From contig JAQTUV010000004.1 of assembly GCA_028707175.1 (NCBI GenBank), forward strand, positions 1 through 64,000: a stretch of 64,000 bases of DNA, given 5' to 3'. The stretch is from Sideroxydans sp. (GTDB taxonomy: Bacteria > Pseudomonadota > Gammaproteobacteria > Burkholderiales > Gallionellaceae). Made by a program: the position numbers and the translations under genes. Below are positions 1-10,082 of this stretch, piece by piece (the stretch's first letter is position 1; the number at the start of each line of letters is the position of its first letter). The notes below the pieces were generated by a model. That model saw only the letters and a list, made by a program, of their open reading frames with translations. It did no database searches and had not been told where the DNA came from.

Positions 1-171
1 CCTAAGCAAAACTCACCCACCTCAGCACAGTCACCCACACTAATCGATTGTTTTATATATATTTTTAAGGAACTTTTTATTCTTCCTTCGTCTGCCTCAG
101 CAGCGAAGAGGTGCGCATTATAGGGATCAAATTCTTCTTGTCAACTACTTGTTTGCACCGCATTACAAATT

Positions 172-248
<77 letters not shown>

Positions 249-312
249 TCTGTTTGAGGGGGCGCATTGTATGGATGTAGCACAGCAAGGTCAAGGACTT
301 TAAGTAAAACAT

Positions 313-1518
313 CTACAAATAATCGAACAATGACATCTTAGATACCTGAGCGAATGACTTCTGTGCGGCAGACAATGTCATCTGCTGCTGCGTCAAGTCG
401 CTGATCGCTCTGTTGTAATCGGTATCTTGGACTTTGGATAAAGTAGACTTGTACTGCAATCCCAATTCTTCACCTGTTAATTGCAATGCATCAAGCTCTC
501 GCAATCTCGAACCCATCGTAGCCCTGACGCCCAAGACAGTATTCAGGCCCTGATCTACCGAGGTAAATGCATCACTTAAACCCTGCCGATATACCGCAGA
601 GTTCATCGCATTGGCCGAAGGAACGGAGGTATTCAGTGTTGCCACCAGTTTATTCAGCGTATCAAACACACTTTGGTTAATGCTAGGGTCAACATTAAAT
701 TTGTCGCCGCTGGCCGGCGCCCCTTGTATGTTTAATTGGATACCATTAAACGTGATTGCTTGACCACTTACATATGTATTAGCTGTACTAACAGGCAATC
801 CAGTGGTCAGATCGTTGATATCAAATGAAGTCGGCGAAGTGAATGCAATCTGAAAATTATTGCCGTTATACAACGCCGAATCTATCACCAATCCCTGGCT
901 GATCGTGCCTCCTCCAGTATTAGCGAGGGCAGAACTAGTTTGAAACGTGCCATTCCCCGTACGTACTCGCATAAAAATGTCTGCGCCTGAGTCGGTCGTA
1001 GAGATTTGTCGAGAGGCAGCTGCCTGAATCTTACGTTGCACATCATCCCCTTGATACACAACGCCAGATGCCGTACTCACAAATGGCTGGATTTTGCCTT
1101 GGCTTCCTGAAAACAGATAATTACCCGCACCATCTGTACTATTCGCCAAGCCGAGTAACTCTTGGATTCTCCCTGACAAATCCGTTGCCATTGATTTGCG
1201 TGCTACGTCATTCAGATTGCCATTACCCGCTTTTGTTACGATGTCTTTTGCATCCAGAAGCAGATTGCTCACGCTTTGCAAAATCCCCTCAGCCAAAGAT
1301 AACGTGTTGATTCCAGCGGTACGATTTGCTGCCAATTGAGTATTCGCAGCATCTGTCTGAGTAAGCTCGGAAGCAAGAGCCGCCCCCGCAGGATCATCCG
1401 CTGGGGAAAGAATGCGACGCCCAGTCGCAATTTGTTGAGTCGTTTGCGCCACCCCCGCCTGCAACTGGTTCATTGTGGTGACGCTTTCGTTATAAAAAGT
1501 ACTTGTACTAATGCGCAT
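313..1518 (-). CDS. flgL: Flagellar hook-associated protein 3 (hook-filament junction)
   Basis: This 401-residue protein forms the hook-filament junction with FlgK. The N-terminus (MRISTSTFYNES) and the C-terminal helix ending near SLFDYL are the conserved flagellin-like coiled-coil ends of FlgL, with a variable, beta-rich middle at about residues 150-290. The ATG at 1518 has a strong GGAGG ribosome site. It starts 5 bp after the flgK stop, so the two are cotranscribed from the FliA promoter upstream of flgK. No secretion signal is expected, because export uses the flagellar type III apparatus. Confidence 0.96.
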   Translation of the reverse strand: MRISTSTFYNESVTTMNQLQAGVAQTTQQIATGRRILSPADDPAGAALASELTQTDAANTQLAANRTAGINTLSLAEGILQSVSNLLLDAKDIVTKAGNGNLNDVARKSMATDLSGRIQELLGLANSTDGAGNYLFSGSQGKIQPFVSTASGVVYQGDDVQRKIQAAASRQISTTDSGADIFMRVRTGNGTFQTSSALANTGGGTISQGLVIDSALYNGNNFQIAFTSPTSFDINDLTTGLPVSTANTYVSGQAITFNGIQLNIQGAPASGDKFNVDPSINQSVFDTLNKLVATLNTSVPSANAMNSAVYRQGLSDAFTSVDQGLNTVLGVRATMGSRLRELDALQLTGEELGLQYKSTLSKVQDTDYNRAISDLTQQQMTLSAAQKSFAQVSKMSLFDYL

Positions 1519-1523
1519 GATAA

Positions 1524-3455
1524 TTAACCTCCTAGCTGCAACAACGAATCAAACATTGACTGTGAAATTGCCATCGCTTTTGCTGCAGCTTGATAAGCCT
1601 GCTGATATTTCAGCAGATTTGCAGCTTCCTCATCCAAATTTACTCCAGATGCCGACTGTTGGGCCTTGCTTACCTGAGCCAACATGCTTGTTTGCGCCTT
1701 GCTAGTGACATCCAACTCACGTGTTTGCGTACCGACCTGACTAATCAGCTGCCCGTATGCACCTTGATAGCTCGCCGTCCCACCCACCATTGTGTTAGTT
1801 GTCTGCAATTGCCCCAACTTAAGTACATTGGTACCGTCAGTTGAACCATTAACATTGGCTGAGATAGTAAAAGTATCCCCCGCCTTGGGAGCCCCTGTGA
1901 TCTGCGTTGACCACCCATTAACATTTATGGCGACACCTGACGTAAACGTCTGAGCACCTGCCGGCGCCCCCGTACCTGTCACCGTATAAGTGGTCGCACT
2001 AGTAAAGGTCAGTGTTATTGGCTGCTGCAAGTTCGCATTCAACGGCAAACCACCCGTAACAGTCGGCTGGGAAATTACGCCGCTGCCCTGATTAGCAATC
2101 GGGGCTGTGGCACGAATCGGACTAGCCGCAGCAATTTTAGTAGGATCAGTCACCGCCAAACCGAAATCGCGAGCACCAGTCGAAGTAGGGCGAATCAAAA
2201 ATGAATCCCCAGCAACATTCGCAACTACCCCTGCCGTTAGCTGCAAGGTCACTCCAGTACCCAGCACGACTTTAGGCGTTGCCAAATCTGCGGCTGTAAA
2301 TGACTGGACAGCCGTATTTGTCGTGTTGTCGAACAAGTTATAGCTCACACCATCGAACTGCAATGTGTAATCTCGCCCTGTCAAATCACTCGCACTACTG
2401 ATGGTCGCAGCCAACACTGAATTACCCACGTTACTCGTCGATGCCGCCGCTTGCGGCGTACCTGCAGAAAAGAAATTTCCACCCGCGACACCTTTCAAAT
2501 CAACGCCTTGCTGATGCTGCTGGTTGAATGAATCCGCCACCCCCACAGCAATTCGTCCCAAGGCATTTTGGGCAGGATCAAGCACATTCTGGCGGAATGT
2601 CAAAAATCCCCCTAGATTGCCCCCCTGCAAAGCGCTTTGCTGAATACGACTAACCCCTTTGCTATTGACATACATCACATCCATCGCACTTTGATCAGTA
2701 GGTGACGAAACTGCCTGTAAGGTAGATGAGGTCGTTCCAATAACCAATGACTGTCCATTACCAATGAACACATCCATTGAGCCATCAGGCTGTTTAACTG
2801 TAGACACCCGAATCTCTTGACTCAACTGGGTAAGCAGCTGATCACGCTGATCCAGCAAATCATTAGGCGTTTGGTTGGGCCCACTCTGGGCTTGAGCACG
2901 CACAATATTGTCATTCAAGGATGCGATCGACTTAGCGTAACTATTGATAATTGCCGTACTGTTCGTAATCTGACTGTTTAATCCGTTACGAATCTCGCTC
3001 AATCGAGCATCCAGCGTCTGCATACGATTAGCCAACGACTGCGCGCTACCAATCATTGTTTGTCGCGCCGCAATAGATTCGGGCGCATTAGAAACCGTAT
3101 TAATAGAACTAAAGAAATCTTGTAAGGCCGGTGTCAAGCCACCGCTTGAATCTCCCAAAAGATTGCTCACCTGTTGAGATAGCGCAAACTGCGTATTTAG
3201 ACTGCTCGATTTGGTTTGCGCCTCGCCTAATTGCGCACTTAAAAATTCATCGTAATTGCGCTTGACCCCCACCACATCAGCGCCCTGCCCAAAAAAACCA
3301 GAGCCTGTATTCTGTGGCTGCATAGCCGATTGCAATACTTCTTGCCGCGTATAACCGGGTGTATTTGCATTCGCAATGTTGTGAGAAGTGACGCTGATGC
3401 CCGCCTGAGCAACCTTGAGCGCACTCACTCCGATACCGTAGATTCCTGATGCCAT
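1524..3455 (-). CDS. flgK: Flagellar hook-associated protein 1
   Basis: This 643-residue HAP1 sits between hook and filament. The N-terminus has the axial-protein motif (IYGIGVSALKVAQAGISV, then SHNIANANTPGYTRQE), and the C-terminus (LDEEAANLLKYQQAYQAAAK) is the matching D0 helix that packs in the axial structure. The large middle region is serine/threonine rich and variable, as is usual. Start ATG 3455 has an AAGGAG site. It is the first gene of a flgK-flgL unit, with its own FliA-type promoter at 3533-3559, as expected for late flagellar genes. Confidence 0.97.
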   Translation of the reverse strand: MASGIYGIGVSALKVAQAGISVTSHNIANANTPGYTRQEVLQSAMQPQNTGSGFFGQGADVVGVKRNYDEFLSAQLGEAQTKSSSLNTQFALSQQVSNLLGDSSGGLTPALQDFFSSINTVSNAPESIAARQTMIGSAQSLANRMQTLDARLSEIRNGLNSQITNSTAIINSYAKSIASLNDNIVRAQAQSGPNQTPNDLLDQRDQLLTQLSQEIRVSTVKQPDGSMDVFIGNGQSLVIGTTSSTLQAVSSPTDQSAMDVMYVNSKGVSRIQQSALQGGNLGGFLTFRQNVLDPAQNALGRIAVGVADSFNQQHQQGVDLKGVAGGNFFSAGTPQAAASTSNVGNSVLAATISSASDLTGRDYTLQFDGVSYNLFDNTTNTAVQSFTAADLATPKVVLGTGVTLQLTAGVVANVAGDSFLIRPTSTGARDFGLAVTDPTKIAAASPIRATAPIANQGSGVISQPTVTGGLPLNANLQQPITLTFTSATTYTVTGTGAPAGAQTFTSGVAINVNGWSTQITGAPKAGDTFTISANVNGSTDGTNVLKLGQLQTTNTMVGGTASYQGAYGQLISQVGTQTRELDVTSKAQTSMLAQVSKAQQSASGVNLDEEAANLLKYQQAYQAAAKAMAISQSMFDSLLQLGG

Positions 3456-3532
3456 GTGATTCTCCTTACGTCTGTGCGTAATGGATGCCTTTTACTCCTA
3501 GCATCCAGCTACGTGCCACCCCCTCAGCAGAT

Positions 3533-3559
3533 GTATCGGCAAGCCGCGCAATAACTTTA
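3533..3559 (-). promoter_or_regulatory. Sigma-28 (FliA) promoter of flgKL
   Basis: On the minus strand the sequence reads TAAAGTTA, then 11 bp, then GCCGATAC. The enterobacterial FliA consensus is TAAAGTTT-N11-GCCGATAA. The -10 box lies at 3533-3540 and the -35 box at 3552-3559, which would place the start of transcription roughly 70 bp before flgK. The exact spacing and the correct late-gene context make this a strong call. Confidence 0.88.
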
Positions 3560-3625
3560 GCTCGACCCGACAACCGACAGGCTACCGCTCAACGGCCAGC
3601 CCATCAACGATTGCTACGATTCGAA

Positions 3626-4462
3626 TCAAGCCTTAGCGTCTATACGTCCAATCACCTTGATCAATTTATCCGCATAGTTGGGATCCGTCGCGTACCCACC
3701 CTTCTGCAAAGCCTGGGCAAATCCAGTCGCCCCCTCTTGCCCCACCGCCTCGGCATAGCGCGGATTGTTCGTTAACAGCTTGGCATAATCTTGAAAGGCT
3801 TCTGCATAAGAACCATAGGCGCGAAAACGTTCGGTCTGTTTATGCGCAACACCGTCCTTAAATTCAGTTGTCGTAATCTCTGCGACCTTACCATTCCACC
3901 CCTTACCCGCTTTGATGCTGAATAAGTTATAGCTCGTACTCCCGTCAGGTAGCTTAATCTCACGTTTTCCCCAGCCACTCTCCAAAGCAGCCTGCCCTAA
4001 AATATGCTGAGCAGGAATACCTGTTGCTCTACTAGCCTGCTCCGCATGGGGCAGCAGGCGATCGACAAACGCCTGTTGCACATCTGGCGTATATGCAGAT
4101 GGAACCGCCCCCTGAACCACGCTTGACACCATATTGACCTGTGAAGGTAAGCTAGGGGCTGCTGCATGACTCAATTGACGCACCATCACATCAGCCAATC
4201 CTATGCCACGCGCCGACATCTCCTGCACCAACTGCTGATCCAGCATCCCTGTGAACATCTTGGTCTGCTCGTTATCGAACATACCTTCTTGCGGTGTCGC
4301 CTCACGCATACTCTTCATCATCATATTGAGGAACACCGTCTCAAACTGCTGCGCCACTTTCTTGAGCGCCAGATCGGGGTTCTGCTTCGCTTGGTAGCGC
4401 AGCTTATCGAGCGACTGACTATCCGCCGCGAGACTTGATGCTTGATTGGGAAGAATGGCCAT
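3626..4462 (-). CDS. flgJ: Flagellar rod-capping peptidoglycan hydrolase
   Basis: FlgJ caps the growing rod and opens the peptidoglycan. Residues about 30-110 are the rod-binding domain (KVAQQFETVFLNMMMKSMRE). Residues about 130-275 are a glucosaminidase-type domain with the segment ILGQAALESGWGKRE, whose Glu is the expected catalytic acid. The two-domain form of 278 residues is typical of beta- and gammaproteobacteria. It follows flgI by 8 bp and is the last gene of the rod/hook operon before the separate flgKL promoter. Confidence 0.95.
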   Translation of the reverse strand: MAILPNQASSLAADSQSLDKLRYQAKQNPDLALKKVAQQFETVFLNMMMKSMREATPQEGMFDNEQTKMFTGMLDQQLVQEMSARGIGLADVMVRQLSHAAAPSLPSQVNMVSSVVQGAVPSAYTPDVQQAFVDRLLPHAEQASRATGIPAQHILGQAALESGWGKREIKLPDGSTSYNLFSIKAGKGWNGKVAEITTTEFKDGVAHKQTERFRAYGSYAEAFQDYAKLLTNNPRYAEAVGQEGATGFAQALQKGGYATDPNYADKLIKVIGRIDAKA

Positions 4463-4470
4463 GATGCGTC

Positions 4471-5568
4471 CTAAATGACTTCCAGATCGGCATGTAGCGC
4501 GCCTGCCGATTTCATCGCTTGCAAGATGGCGAGCATATCTTGAGGTGTTGCACCGATCGAATTCAGTGCTTTGACCACATCCCCCAAAGACGCGCCGCGA
4601 CTCAACGTCAACAAATTTCCCGGATCCGCCTTAATCTCAATACTTGCATTACTCACCGCAGTGGTATCCCCACCTGCCAGTGCATTCGGTTGGCTCACCG
4701 TGTTATCGGCTTTGATCACCACTGTGAGATTGCCGTGCGCCACCGCACAACTATCCAATGACACATTTTGATTCATCACCACCGACCCTGTACGAGCATT
4801 CACAATCACCTTAGCGCTACCTGTCGCAGTGATCAGCGACACATTCTCCACACGGGAAATGAATGCAACACGATCCCGTCCTGCCGGAGCTCTCACCTCA
4901 ATAGTCCGCCCATCCAAAGGTGCAGCAATCTCCGACTCAGGGGAAATATCGCGATTGATCGCATCAGCCATCCGCGTGGCCGTAGTGAAATCAGTCGTAT
5001 TCAACTGCAAATACACAAAATCGCCTTGCCCTAGATCTGTGGGGACAGAACGTTCCACCGTCGCGCCATTCGGAATACGCCCCACGTCCAGATGATTCAC
5101 CTGTGTTTTTGAACCACCCGCCGCCGCCCCAGCACCGCTGACCAGCAAATTACCCTGCGCCATTGCATAAACCTGACCATCAGCACCTTTAAGTGGCGTC
5201 ATTAACAACGTGCCCCCTCGTAGACTCTTGGCATTCCCCATCGACGATACCGTGATATCGATGGTTTGACCGGGACGTGAGAAAGCAGGCAAAGATGCCG
5301 TCACCATCACCGCCGCCACATTTTTCATGGGCAGGCTTGATCCAGCAGGCAGATTGATCCCCAGTTGAGACAACATCGTAAGCGCACTTTGCGTAGTTAA
5401 AACCGACTGTTCACCACTGCCATCCAAGCCCACCACCAGACCGTATCCCAATAGCTGATTCTCACGTACGCCCTGCACACTGGCCAGATCTTTGATACGT
5501 TCAGAATACGCACTTGATATAGTCATCATCAAAATGATTGCCAAGCATGATTTGAAGAAAGGTTTCAT
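4471..5568 (-). CDS. flgI: Flagellar P-ring protein precursor
   Basis: FlgI builds the P-ring around the rod in the peptidoglycan layer. The mature sequence (SERIKDLASVQGVRENQLLGYGLV onward) is the classic FlgI start. I chose the ATG at 5568 over the upstream one at 5613. From there the protein begins with a signal peptide (MKPFFKSCLAIILMM, cleavage near SSAYS) and has an AAGGAG site at 5575-5580, whereas the longer form would place the charged stretch RLCCRSKE before it. The result is 365 residues, the usual length. It starts 10 bp after flgH. Confidence 0.96.
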   Translation of the reverse strand: MKPFFKSCLAIILMMTISSAYSERIKDLASVQGVRENQLLGYGLVVGLDGSGEQSVLTTQSALTMLSQLGINLPAGSSLPMKNVAAVMVTASLPAFSRPGQTIDITVSSMGNAKSLRGGTLLMTPLKGADGQVYAMAQGNLLVSGAGAAAGGSKTQVNHLDVGRIPNGATVERSVPTDLGQGDFVYLQLNTTDFTTATRMADAINRDISPESEIAAPLDGRTIEVRAPAGRDRVAFISRVENVSLITATGSAKVIVNARTGSVVMNQNVSLDSCAVAHGNLTVVIKADNTVSQPNALAGGDTTAVSNASIEIKADPGNLLTLSRGASLGDVVKALNSIGATPQDMLAILQAMKSAGALHADLEVI

Positions 5569-5578
5569 CACGTTCTCC

Positions 5579-6223
5579 TTAGAACGGCAACACAGTCGTA
5601 AAGATGCGCGCAAACATACTCGTCACATCAGCCCCACTCAAACCGACCGCACCTTTATATTCCAGATGCACATCCGCCACTTTGGTTGAAGGCACACTGT
5701 TCGTCGCATTGATATCGAGCGGATTCACCACACCCGAGAAACGTACATATTCATTCGTTTGACGAATACTGACCTGCTTCTCCCCAGCAACACGGAGATT
5801 GCCATTCGGCAACACCTCAATGACCGTAGAGGTCAATGTGCCTGTAAAGGTGTTATTGCCTGACGCATCCGACTTGCTCGATGCTTTTGCGGTACTCGCA
5901 CCCGACGCGCCAACCGGCATAGCGGGGGTAACAATCGCCAGCGTTCCTGAATTATCTGTCGTCGTCGCCGATTTACCCGAAGCAGACGTGGCCTCTACGA
6001 TTGTGATCGTCAGCAAATCGCCCACATGACGAGCACGCCTATCTTCAAACATAGGCCTGTCGTTCACACCCGCTTGAAATATCGAACCATTCGCTGGCGC
6101 AGCAACAACTGCCTTGGGTTCAGGCTTCATCGTCAAGGGCTCTTTGATATTAGTCGTTGGCACACACCCCACTAGCCACAACGACATCAACACCGCACCA
6201 AGCAAATTTAATCTAGACATCAT
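5579..6223 (-). CDS. flgH: Flagellar L-ring lipoprotein
   Basis: FlgH forms the outer-membrane L-ring. It has a lipoprotein signal peptide ending in the lipobox LVGC, and the central NDRPMFEDRRARHVGDLLTI segment typical of FlgH. The reading frame can be extended to a GTG at 6235, which touches the flgG stop. The ATG at 6223 has a GAGG site six bases upstream and is preferred (214 residues). The C-terminus is the conserved beta-rich tail. Confidence 0.95.
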   Translation of the reverse strand: MMSRLNLLGAVLMSLWLVGCVPTTNIKEPLTMKPEPKAVVAAPANGSIFQAGVNDRPMFEDRRARHVGDLLTITIVEATSASGKSATTTDNSGTLAIVTPAMPVGASGASTAKASSKSDASGNNTFTGTLTSTVIEVLPNGNLRVAGEKQVSIRQTNEYVRFSGVVNPLDINATNSVPSTKVADVHLEYKGAVGLSGADVTSMFARIFTTVLPF

Positions 6224-6234
6224 GACTAGCCTCA

Positions 6235-7017
6235 CTAGATTTGCGACAATTTTTGTAACATCTGATCCGACGTCGTGATGGCCTTAGAATTGATCTCATA
6301 CGCACGTTGCGTTTGGATCATATTCACCAACTCCTCCACCACATTCACATTAGAAGTCTCAAGGTATTTCTGATTGATACTCCCTGTACCGTTCGTACCC
6401 GGTACATTGACGCTAGGCGCTCCTGACGAAGCGGTTTCCACATACAGATTCTGCCCCAAGCTTTCCAAGCCAGACGGATTGATGAACGTCGCCAATTGCA
6501 AGCTACCAATCTGCACAGGCGCAGGCGCACCTGGCTGCGTGATCGTCACCACACCATCCGCACCGACTGTGACCGTCGTTGCATTGGCTGGAATCGTCAT
6601 CGCTGGCTGCACTACATAACCATTCGAAGTCACCATCTGACCCTGACTATCCGTCTGGAATGCCCCATCGCGGGTATAGCCCGTGCTGCCATCTGGCATC
6701 AATACTTGAAAGAATCCGTTGCCTTGGATCGCCATATCCAGATTATTACCCGTCTGCTGCAAGTTACCTTGGGTATGGATACGCTCAGCCGCAACAGGAC
6801 GCACCCCCGTACCAATCTGTAATCCCGACGGAATCTGGGTCTGCTGAGAGGATTGCGCACCCGGCTGACGGATATTTTGATACAGCAAATCTTCGAATAC
6901 CGCTCGCGAACGCTTAAAGCCGTTAGTGCTCACGTTCGCCAAGTTATTGGACACCACATCCATCTGCGTTTGTTGGGCTTCGAGACCTGTCTTAGAAATC
7001 CAGAGAGAGCGAATCAT
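6235..7017 (-). CDS. flgG: Flagellar distal rod protein
   Basis: This 260-residue protein builds the distal rod. The N-terminal motif ([24 protein letters not shown]) and C-terminal helix ([22 protein letters not shown]) are diagnostic for FlgG. It lies 147 bp downstream of flgF with a perfect 10-bp inverted repeat in the gap. Its stop lies right against the alternative GTG start of flgH. Confidence 0.97.
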   Translation of the reverse strand: MIRSLWISKTGLEAQQTQMDVVSNNLANVSTNGFKRSRAVFEDLLYQNIRQPGAQSSQQTQIPSGLQIGTGVRPVAAERIHTQGNLQQTGNNLDMAIQGNGFFQVLMPDGSTGYTRDGAFQTDSQGQMVTSNGYVVQPAMTIPANATTVTVGADGVVTITQPGAPAPVQIGSLQLATFINPSGLESLGQNLYVETASSGAPSVNVPGTNGTGSINQKYLETSNVNVVEELVNMIQTQRAYEINSKAITTSDQMLQKLSQI

Positions 7018-7127
7018 GATTGCATCCTTTCAAGTGAGCTTTGCTTAGCTGACACATTACCTAAGCCAATGCCAAACCATCCAAGGAACACTCGTGGAAA
7101 AACGATTCAATTTCAGATTTAGAGAAG

Positions 7128-7151
7128 GATCGATGGCCAACGCCATCGATC
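7128..7151 (-). other. Perfect hairpin between flgF and flgG
   Basis: A 10-bp perfect inverted repeat (GATCGATGGC / GCCATCGATC) with a 4-nt loop lies in the 147-bp gap between flgF and flgG. No T-run follows on the minus strand, so it is not a canonical terminator. It could be an RNA-processing or stability site within the flg transcript. Confidence 0.5.
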
Positions 7152-7164
7152 ACGCCAAGAAGTA

Positions 7165-7908
7165 TTAGGCGTTGATATTCAGAATTGTGCTCGCCTGCTT
7201 TGCATCACTGTCGGCGATTTGAATAAGCTTCATTTGGGTATCGAATTGGCGCGCCAGCGTGATCATATTGACCATCGCCTCCACCGAATTGACATTGCTA
7301 CTTTCAAGGCTGCCCGACACCACCGTAACCTTGGCATCCGCATCGGCGGGTAAACCATCCGCAGTACGGAACAACCCATCCTCACCACGCGCCAATTGAT
7401 TCTCTGGTGGATTGGTCAACTTGATACGTCCGACCACCACCACGCCCGTCTTTTGATTACCACTCGGCACCGTCGAAATCGTACCGTCTTTAGCAATCGT
7501 CACTTCCGCATTGGGTGGCAACGTGATTGGCCCGCCATCGCTCAACACGTTCAATCCGCTACGTGCCTGCAATATCCCACTAGGCAACACCTGAAAACTA
7601 CCGTTGCGAGTGTAAGCCTCATTGCCTTTACTATCCTGAACCGCGATCCACCCTTTACCATCAATCGCCACATCCAACTCACGCCCCGTCGGCTGCATAC
7701 CACCAGGCGTGAAATCCGTACCAGCCGTCGAATTGACCACGAACGTGCGCGTCGCCAATCCTTCTCCCACCAAAGGGACAGCGCGGAATGCCTCGATACT
7801 GGCACGAAAGCCAGGCGTATTGGTATTCGCCAAATTCTGCGACACCCCAGCCTGCTGATTCAGGATGTGAGATGCCCCAGTCATGGCGGTATAAATCAGT
7901 CGGTCCAT
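7165..7908 (-). CDS. flgF: Flagellar proximal rod protein
   Basis: This 247-residue rod subunit has the N-terminal axial motif MDRLIYTAMTGASHILNQQA followed by NLANTNTPGFR. The C-terminus (SVEAMVNMITLARQFDTQMK) is typical of FlgF and not of FlgG. It sits between flgE (23 bp upstream) and flgG, the canonical order. Confidence 0.96.
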   Translation of the reverse strand: MDRLIYTAMTGASHILNQQAGVSQNLANTNTPGFRASIEAFRAVPLVGEGLATRTFVVNSTAGTDFTPGGMQPTGRELDVAIDGKGWIAVQDSKGNEAYTRNGSFQVLPSGILQARSGLNVLSDGGPITLPPNAEVTIAKDGTISTVPSGNQKTGVVVVGRIKLTNPPENQLARGEDGLFRTADGLPADADAKVTVVSGSLESSNVNSVEAMVNMITLARQFDTQMKLIQIADSDAKQASTILNINA

Positions 7909-7931
7909 ATCAACCTCCTCGCTTCAACTCA

Positions 7932-9392
7932 CTAGCGCAGATTCACCAATGTTTGCAGCACTTGGTCCATCGTCTTCACTGTCTGCGCGTTCGCTTGATA
8001 TACCCGTTGCGCCGTGATCATATTCACCAACTCGGCAGTCAGATCCACGTTGGAATCTTCCACAGCCGATGTCTGCAATACACCCAAGCTCGCCGAACCC
8101 GGCACCCCTGTCAGCGGCGTACCAGAAGTAGAGGTCTCCGCCCAATTGTTATTTCCCAACGGTTGCAAACCTTGTGGATTATTAAAGTTAGACAACACCA
8201 CCTGCCCCAAAGTCTTGGTCTGTCCATTTGAATATCGCCCTGAGATGATTCCGTTCGATCCCGTACTAAATCCCGTCATGCGACCTGATGTATACCCATC
8301 TTGGCTAAGCGAGTTAACACCAAAAATGCCGCCGAACTGAGAAGTGCCGGCAAAATCGAATGTCAGCGTCTGCGGAGCCGCACTAGCGGGATTAATCGCC
8401 GTCAACACCACACCCGCAGCGGCTGGAACAGCAGCCCCAAGCGCAGAAGTCGTAAATGTTGTTGGGCTAGCAATCGATGCAATGGTCGTTCCTGCAGGCA
8501 ATCCACCTCCAGTCACAGAAGCGCCAATCGACAAACCTGTGGTCGTAGAGACCGTAACGGTCGCCGAGGCACCCGCTGCCGTTGCAGGGACTGTTGATCC
8601 TGCCATCGTAATGGCAGGCGGTGTAGGGTTAAATGAGGGAGAGGTCACTGGTGAAACTGGTGTAGCCAAAGTACCGTTGGTATTAAAAGTCATGGTCGTC
8701 ATTGGCGTGCCTGCAGCAGGCACCAAATTCCCATCCACCACCATATGCGTATTCCATGTATTGGCCGACGTCTTGGCAAAATAGAGTGACGCAATGTGGC
8801 TAGCTCCTAAGCTGTCATACACCGTCATTGAGGTCGAATTATTAAAAGTCGCCGCGTTGTTTGGATCGAAAACAGGCGTAGCAGGAATGATGGCCGAACG
8901 CGCATCCAGATTCAGCCCTGCACTCACCGCAGTCGTTTGCTTAGGCAACAAGTCAGCCGATGATATTTGCAAATCAGCGGGCGTCGTCGCCACAATTTGC
9001 CCAAGTGCATTCGGCAAGAAACCTGTCAAACGATAGCCTTGGCTATTCACCACAAATCCATTTTTATCAAGCTGGAATTGTCCATTTCGAGAATACGAAA
9101 CTGAGCCATTCTCATTCATACGGAAAAACCCGTTTCCACTGACCGCCATATCGAGCGAATTGTTCGTCGTACTGATATTGCCTTGCGTGAATTGTTGCGC
9201 AACAGCGGCCACACGCACACCAATCCCCACCTGCGCACCACCCGAACCAGCCAAGGAGTTGGCATACACATCAGCGAACTGCGCTTGCGATAACTTGAAG
9301 CCGACCGTATTCGAGTTGGAAACGTTATTACCGATCACTTCCAAATTCTTCGCGGCAGCATTCAAACCTGATAGACCTTGTTGGAAACCCAT
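7932..9392 (-). CDS. flgE: Flagellar hook protein
   Basis: FlgE polymerises into the hook. Conserved ends are visible: N-terminal LSGLNAAAKNLEVIGNNVSN and C-terminal DLTAELVNMITAQRVYQANA. At 486 residues it is longer than the roughly 400-residue enterobacterial form. The extra length lies in a low-complexity Ala/Thr/Ser/Val segment at about residues 245-325 that resembles surface-exposed repeat domains. It starts 12 bp after flgD. Confidence 0.96.
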   Translation of the reverse strand: MGFQQGLSGLNAAAKNLEVIGNNVSNSNTVGFKLSQAQFADVYANSLAGSGGAQVGIGVRVAAVAQQFTQGNISTTNNSLDMAVSGNGFFRMNENGSVSYSRNGQFQLDKNGFVVNSQGYRLTGFLPNALGQIVATTPADLQISSADLLPKQTTAVSAGLNLDARSAIIPATPVFDPNNAATFNNSTSMTVYDSLGASHIASLYFAKTSANTWNTHMVVDGNLVPAAGTPMTTMTFNTNGTLATPVSPVTSPSFNPTPPAITMAGSTVPATAAGASATVTVSTTTGLSIGASVTGGGLPAGTTIASIASPTTFTTSALGAAVPAAAGVVLTAINPASAAPQTLTFDFAGTSQFGGIFGVNSLSQDGYTSGRMTGFSTGSNGIISGRYSNGQTKTLGQVVLSNFNNPQGLQPLGNNNWAETSTSGTPLTGVPGSASLGVLQTSAVEDSNVDLTAELVNMITAQRVYQANAQTVKTMDQVLQTLVNLR

Positions 9393-9404
9393 GGCATTTT
9401 CTCC

Positions 9405-10070
9405 TTACAGAATTTTCATAATTGAATCTAGGCCAAAATCACCTAGCTGACCGATATTTACTTTCACGCCACCTTGCGTTTGCGCCACACTATTCACCAA
9501 GCCGTAGGACAGCGATGTTGCATCGACCTTTTGTCCGCCCAACTTAGCTGTCGCAGTAAAGTTATATTTCCCATTCGGCGCAGTGCTTCCGGTATCCGTC
9601 ATACCATCCCATTGGAACGTCGTAATACCTGTATCTTGCGAACCCAGATTCAGCGTGCGCACCACGGCACCACTCGCATCCGTCACCGTCACCGTCACCC
9701 CATCCACAGGCTGCGCCAGATTGACAGCCGCATCCGCCACACCATCCACCAACCCAATTTCCTTGCCCGGCACTAACACAGGATGACCAATCATTGAGAC
9801 TGCCTGTAATGACTGCGTCGCCAACATGCTCGAACTTAGCGCTTGCACCGTCGAATTCAATTTATCGATACCGCTCACCGTGGACAACTGCGCCATCTGC
9901 GAAGTGACCTGTGCGTTATCTAATGGATTGAGCGGATCTTGATTCTTCATTTGCGTCACCAATAATTTAAGGAAACGATCTTGCGTCGCCCCCAACTGAG
10001 ACGTATTAGCGGCGGCAGCAGCAGCCTGAGCCGCTGTAGTTGAAGTGCTATTTGACACAGAAGTGACCAT
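9405..10070 (-). CDS. flgD: Flagellar hook-capping scaffold
   Basis: FlgD (221 residues) caps the hook during FlgE assembly. The segment DRFLKLLVTQMKNQDPLNPL followed by DNAQVTSQMAQLSTV is the conserved N-terminal signature. The C-terminal half (residues about 100-215) is the Tudor/fibronectin-like region with the FQWDGMTDTG motif. It sits between flgC (12 bp) and flgE (12 bp). Confidence 0.96.
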   Translation of the reverse strand: MVTSVSNSTSTTAAQAAAAAANTSQLGATQDRFLKLLVTQMKNQDPLNPLDNAQVTSQMAQLSTVSGIDKLNSTVQALSSSMLATQSLQAVSMIGHPVLVPGKEIGLVDGVADAAVNLAQPVDGVTVTVTDASGAVVRTLNLGSQDTGITTFQWDGMTDTGSTAPNGKYNFTATAKLGGQKVDATSLSYGLVNSVAQTQGGVKVNIGQLGDFGLDSIMKIL

Positions 10071-10082
10071 GATCTATTTCTC

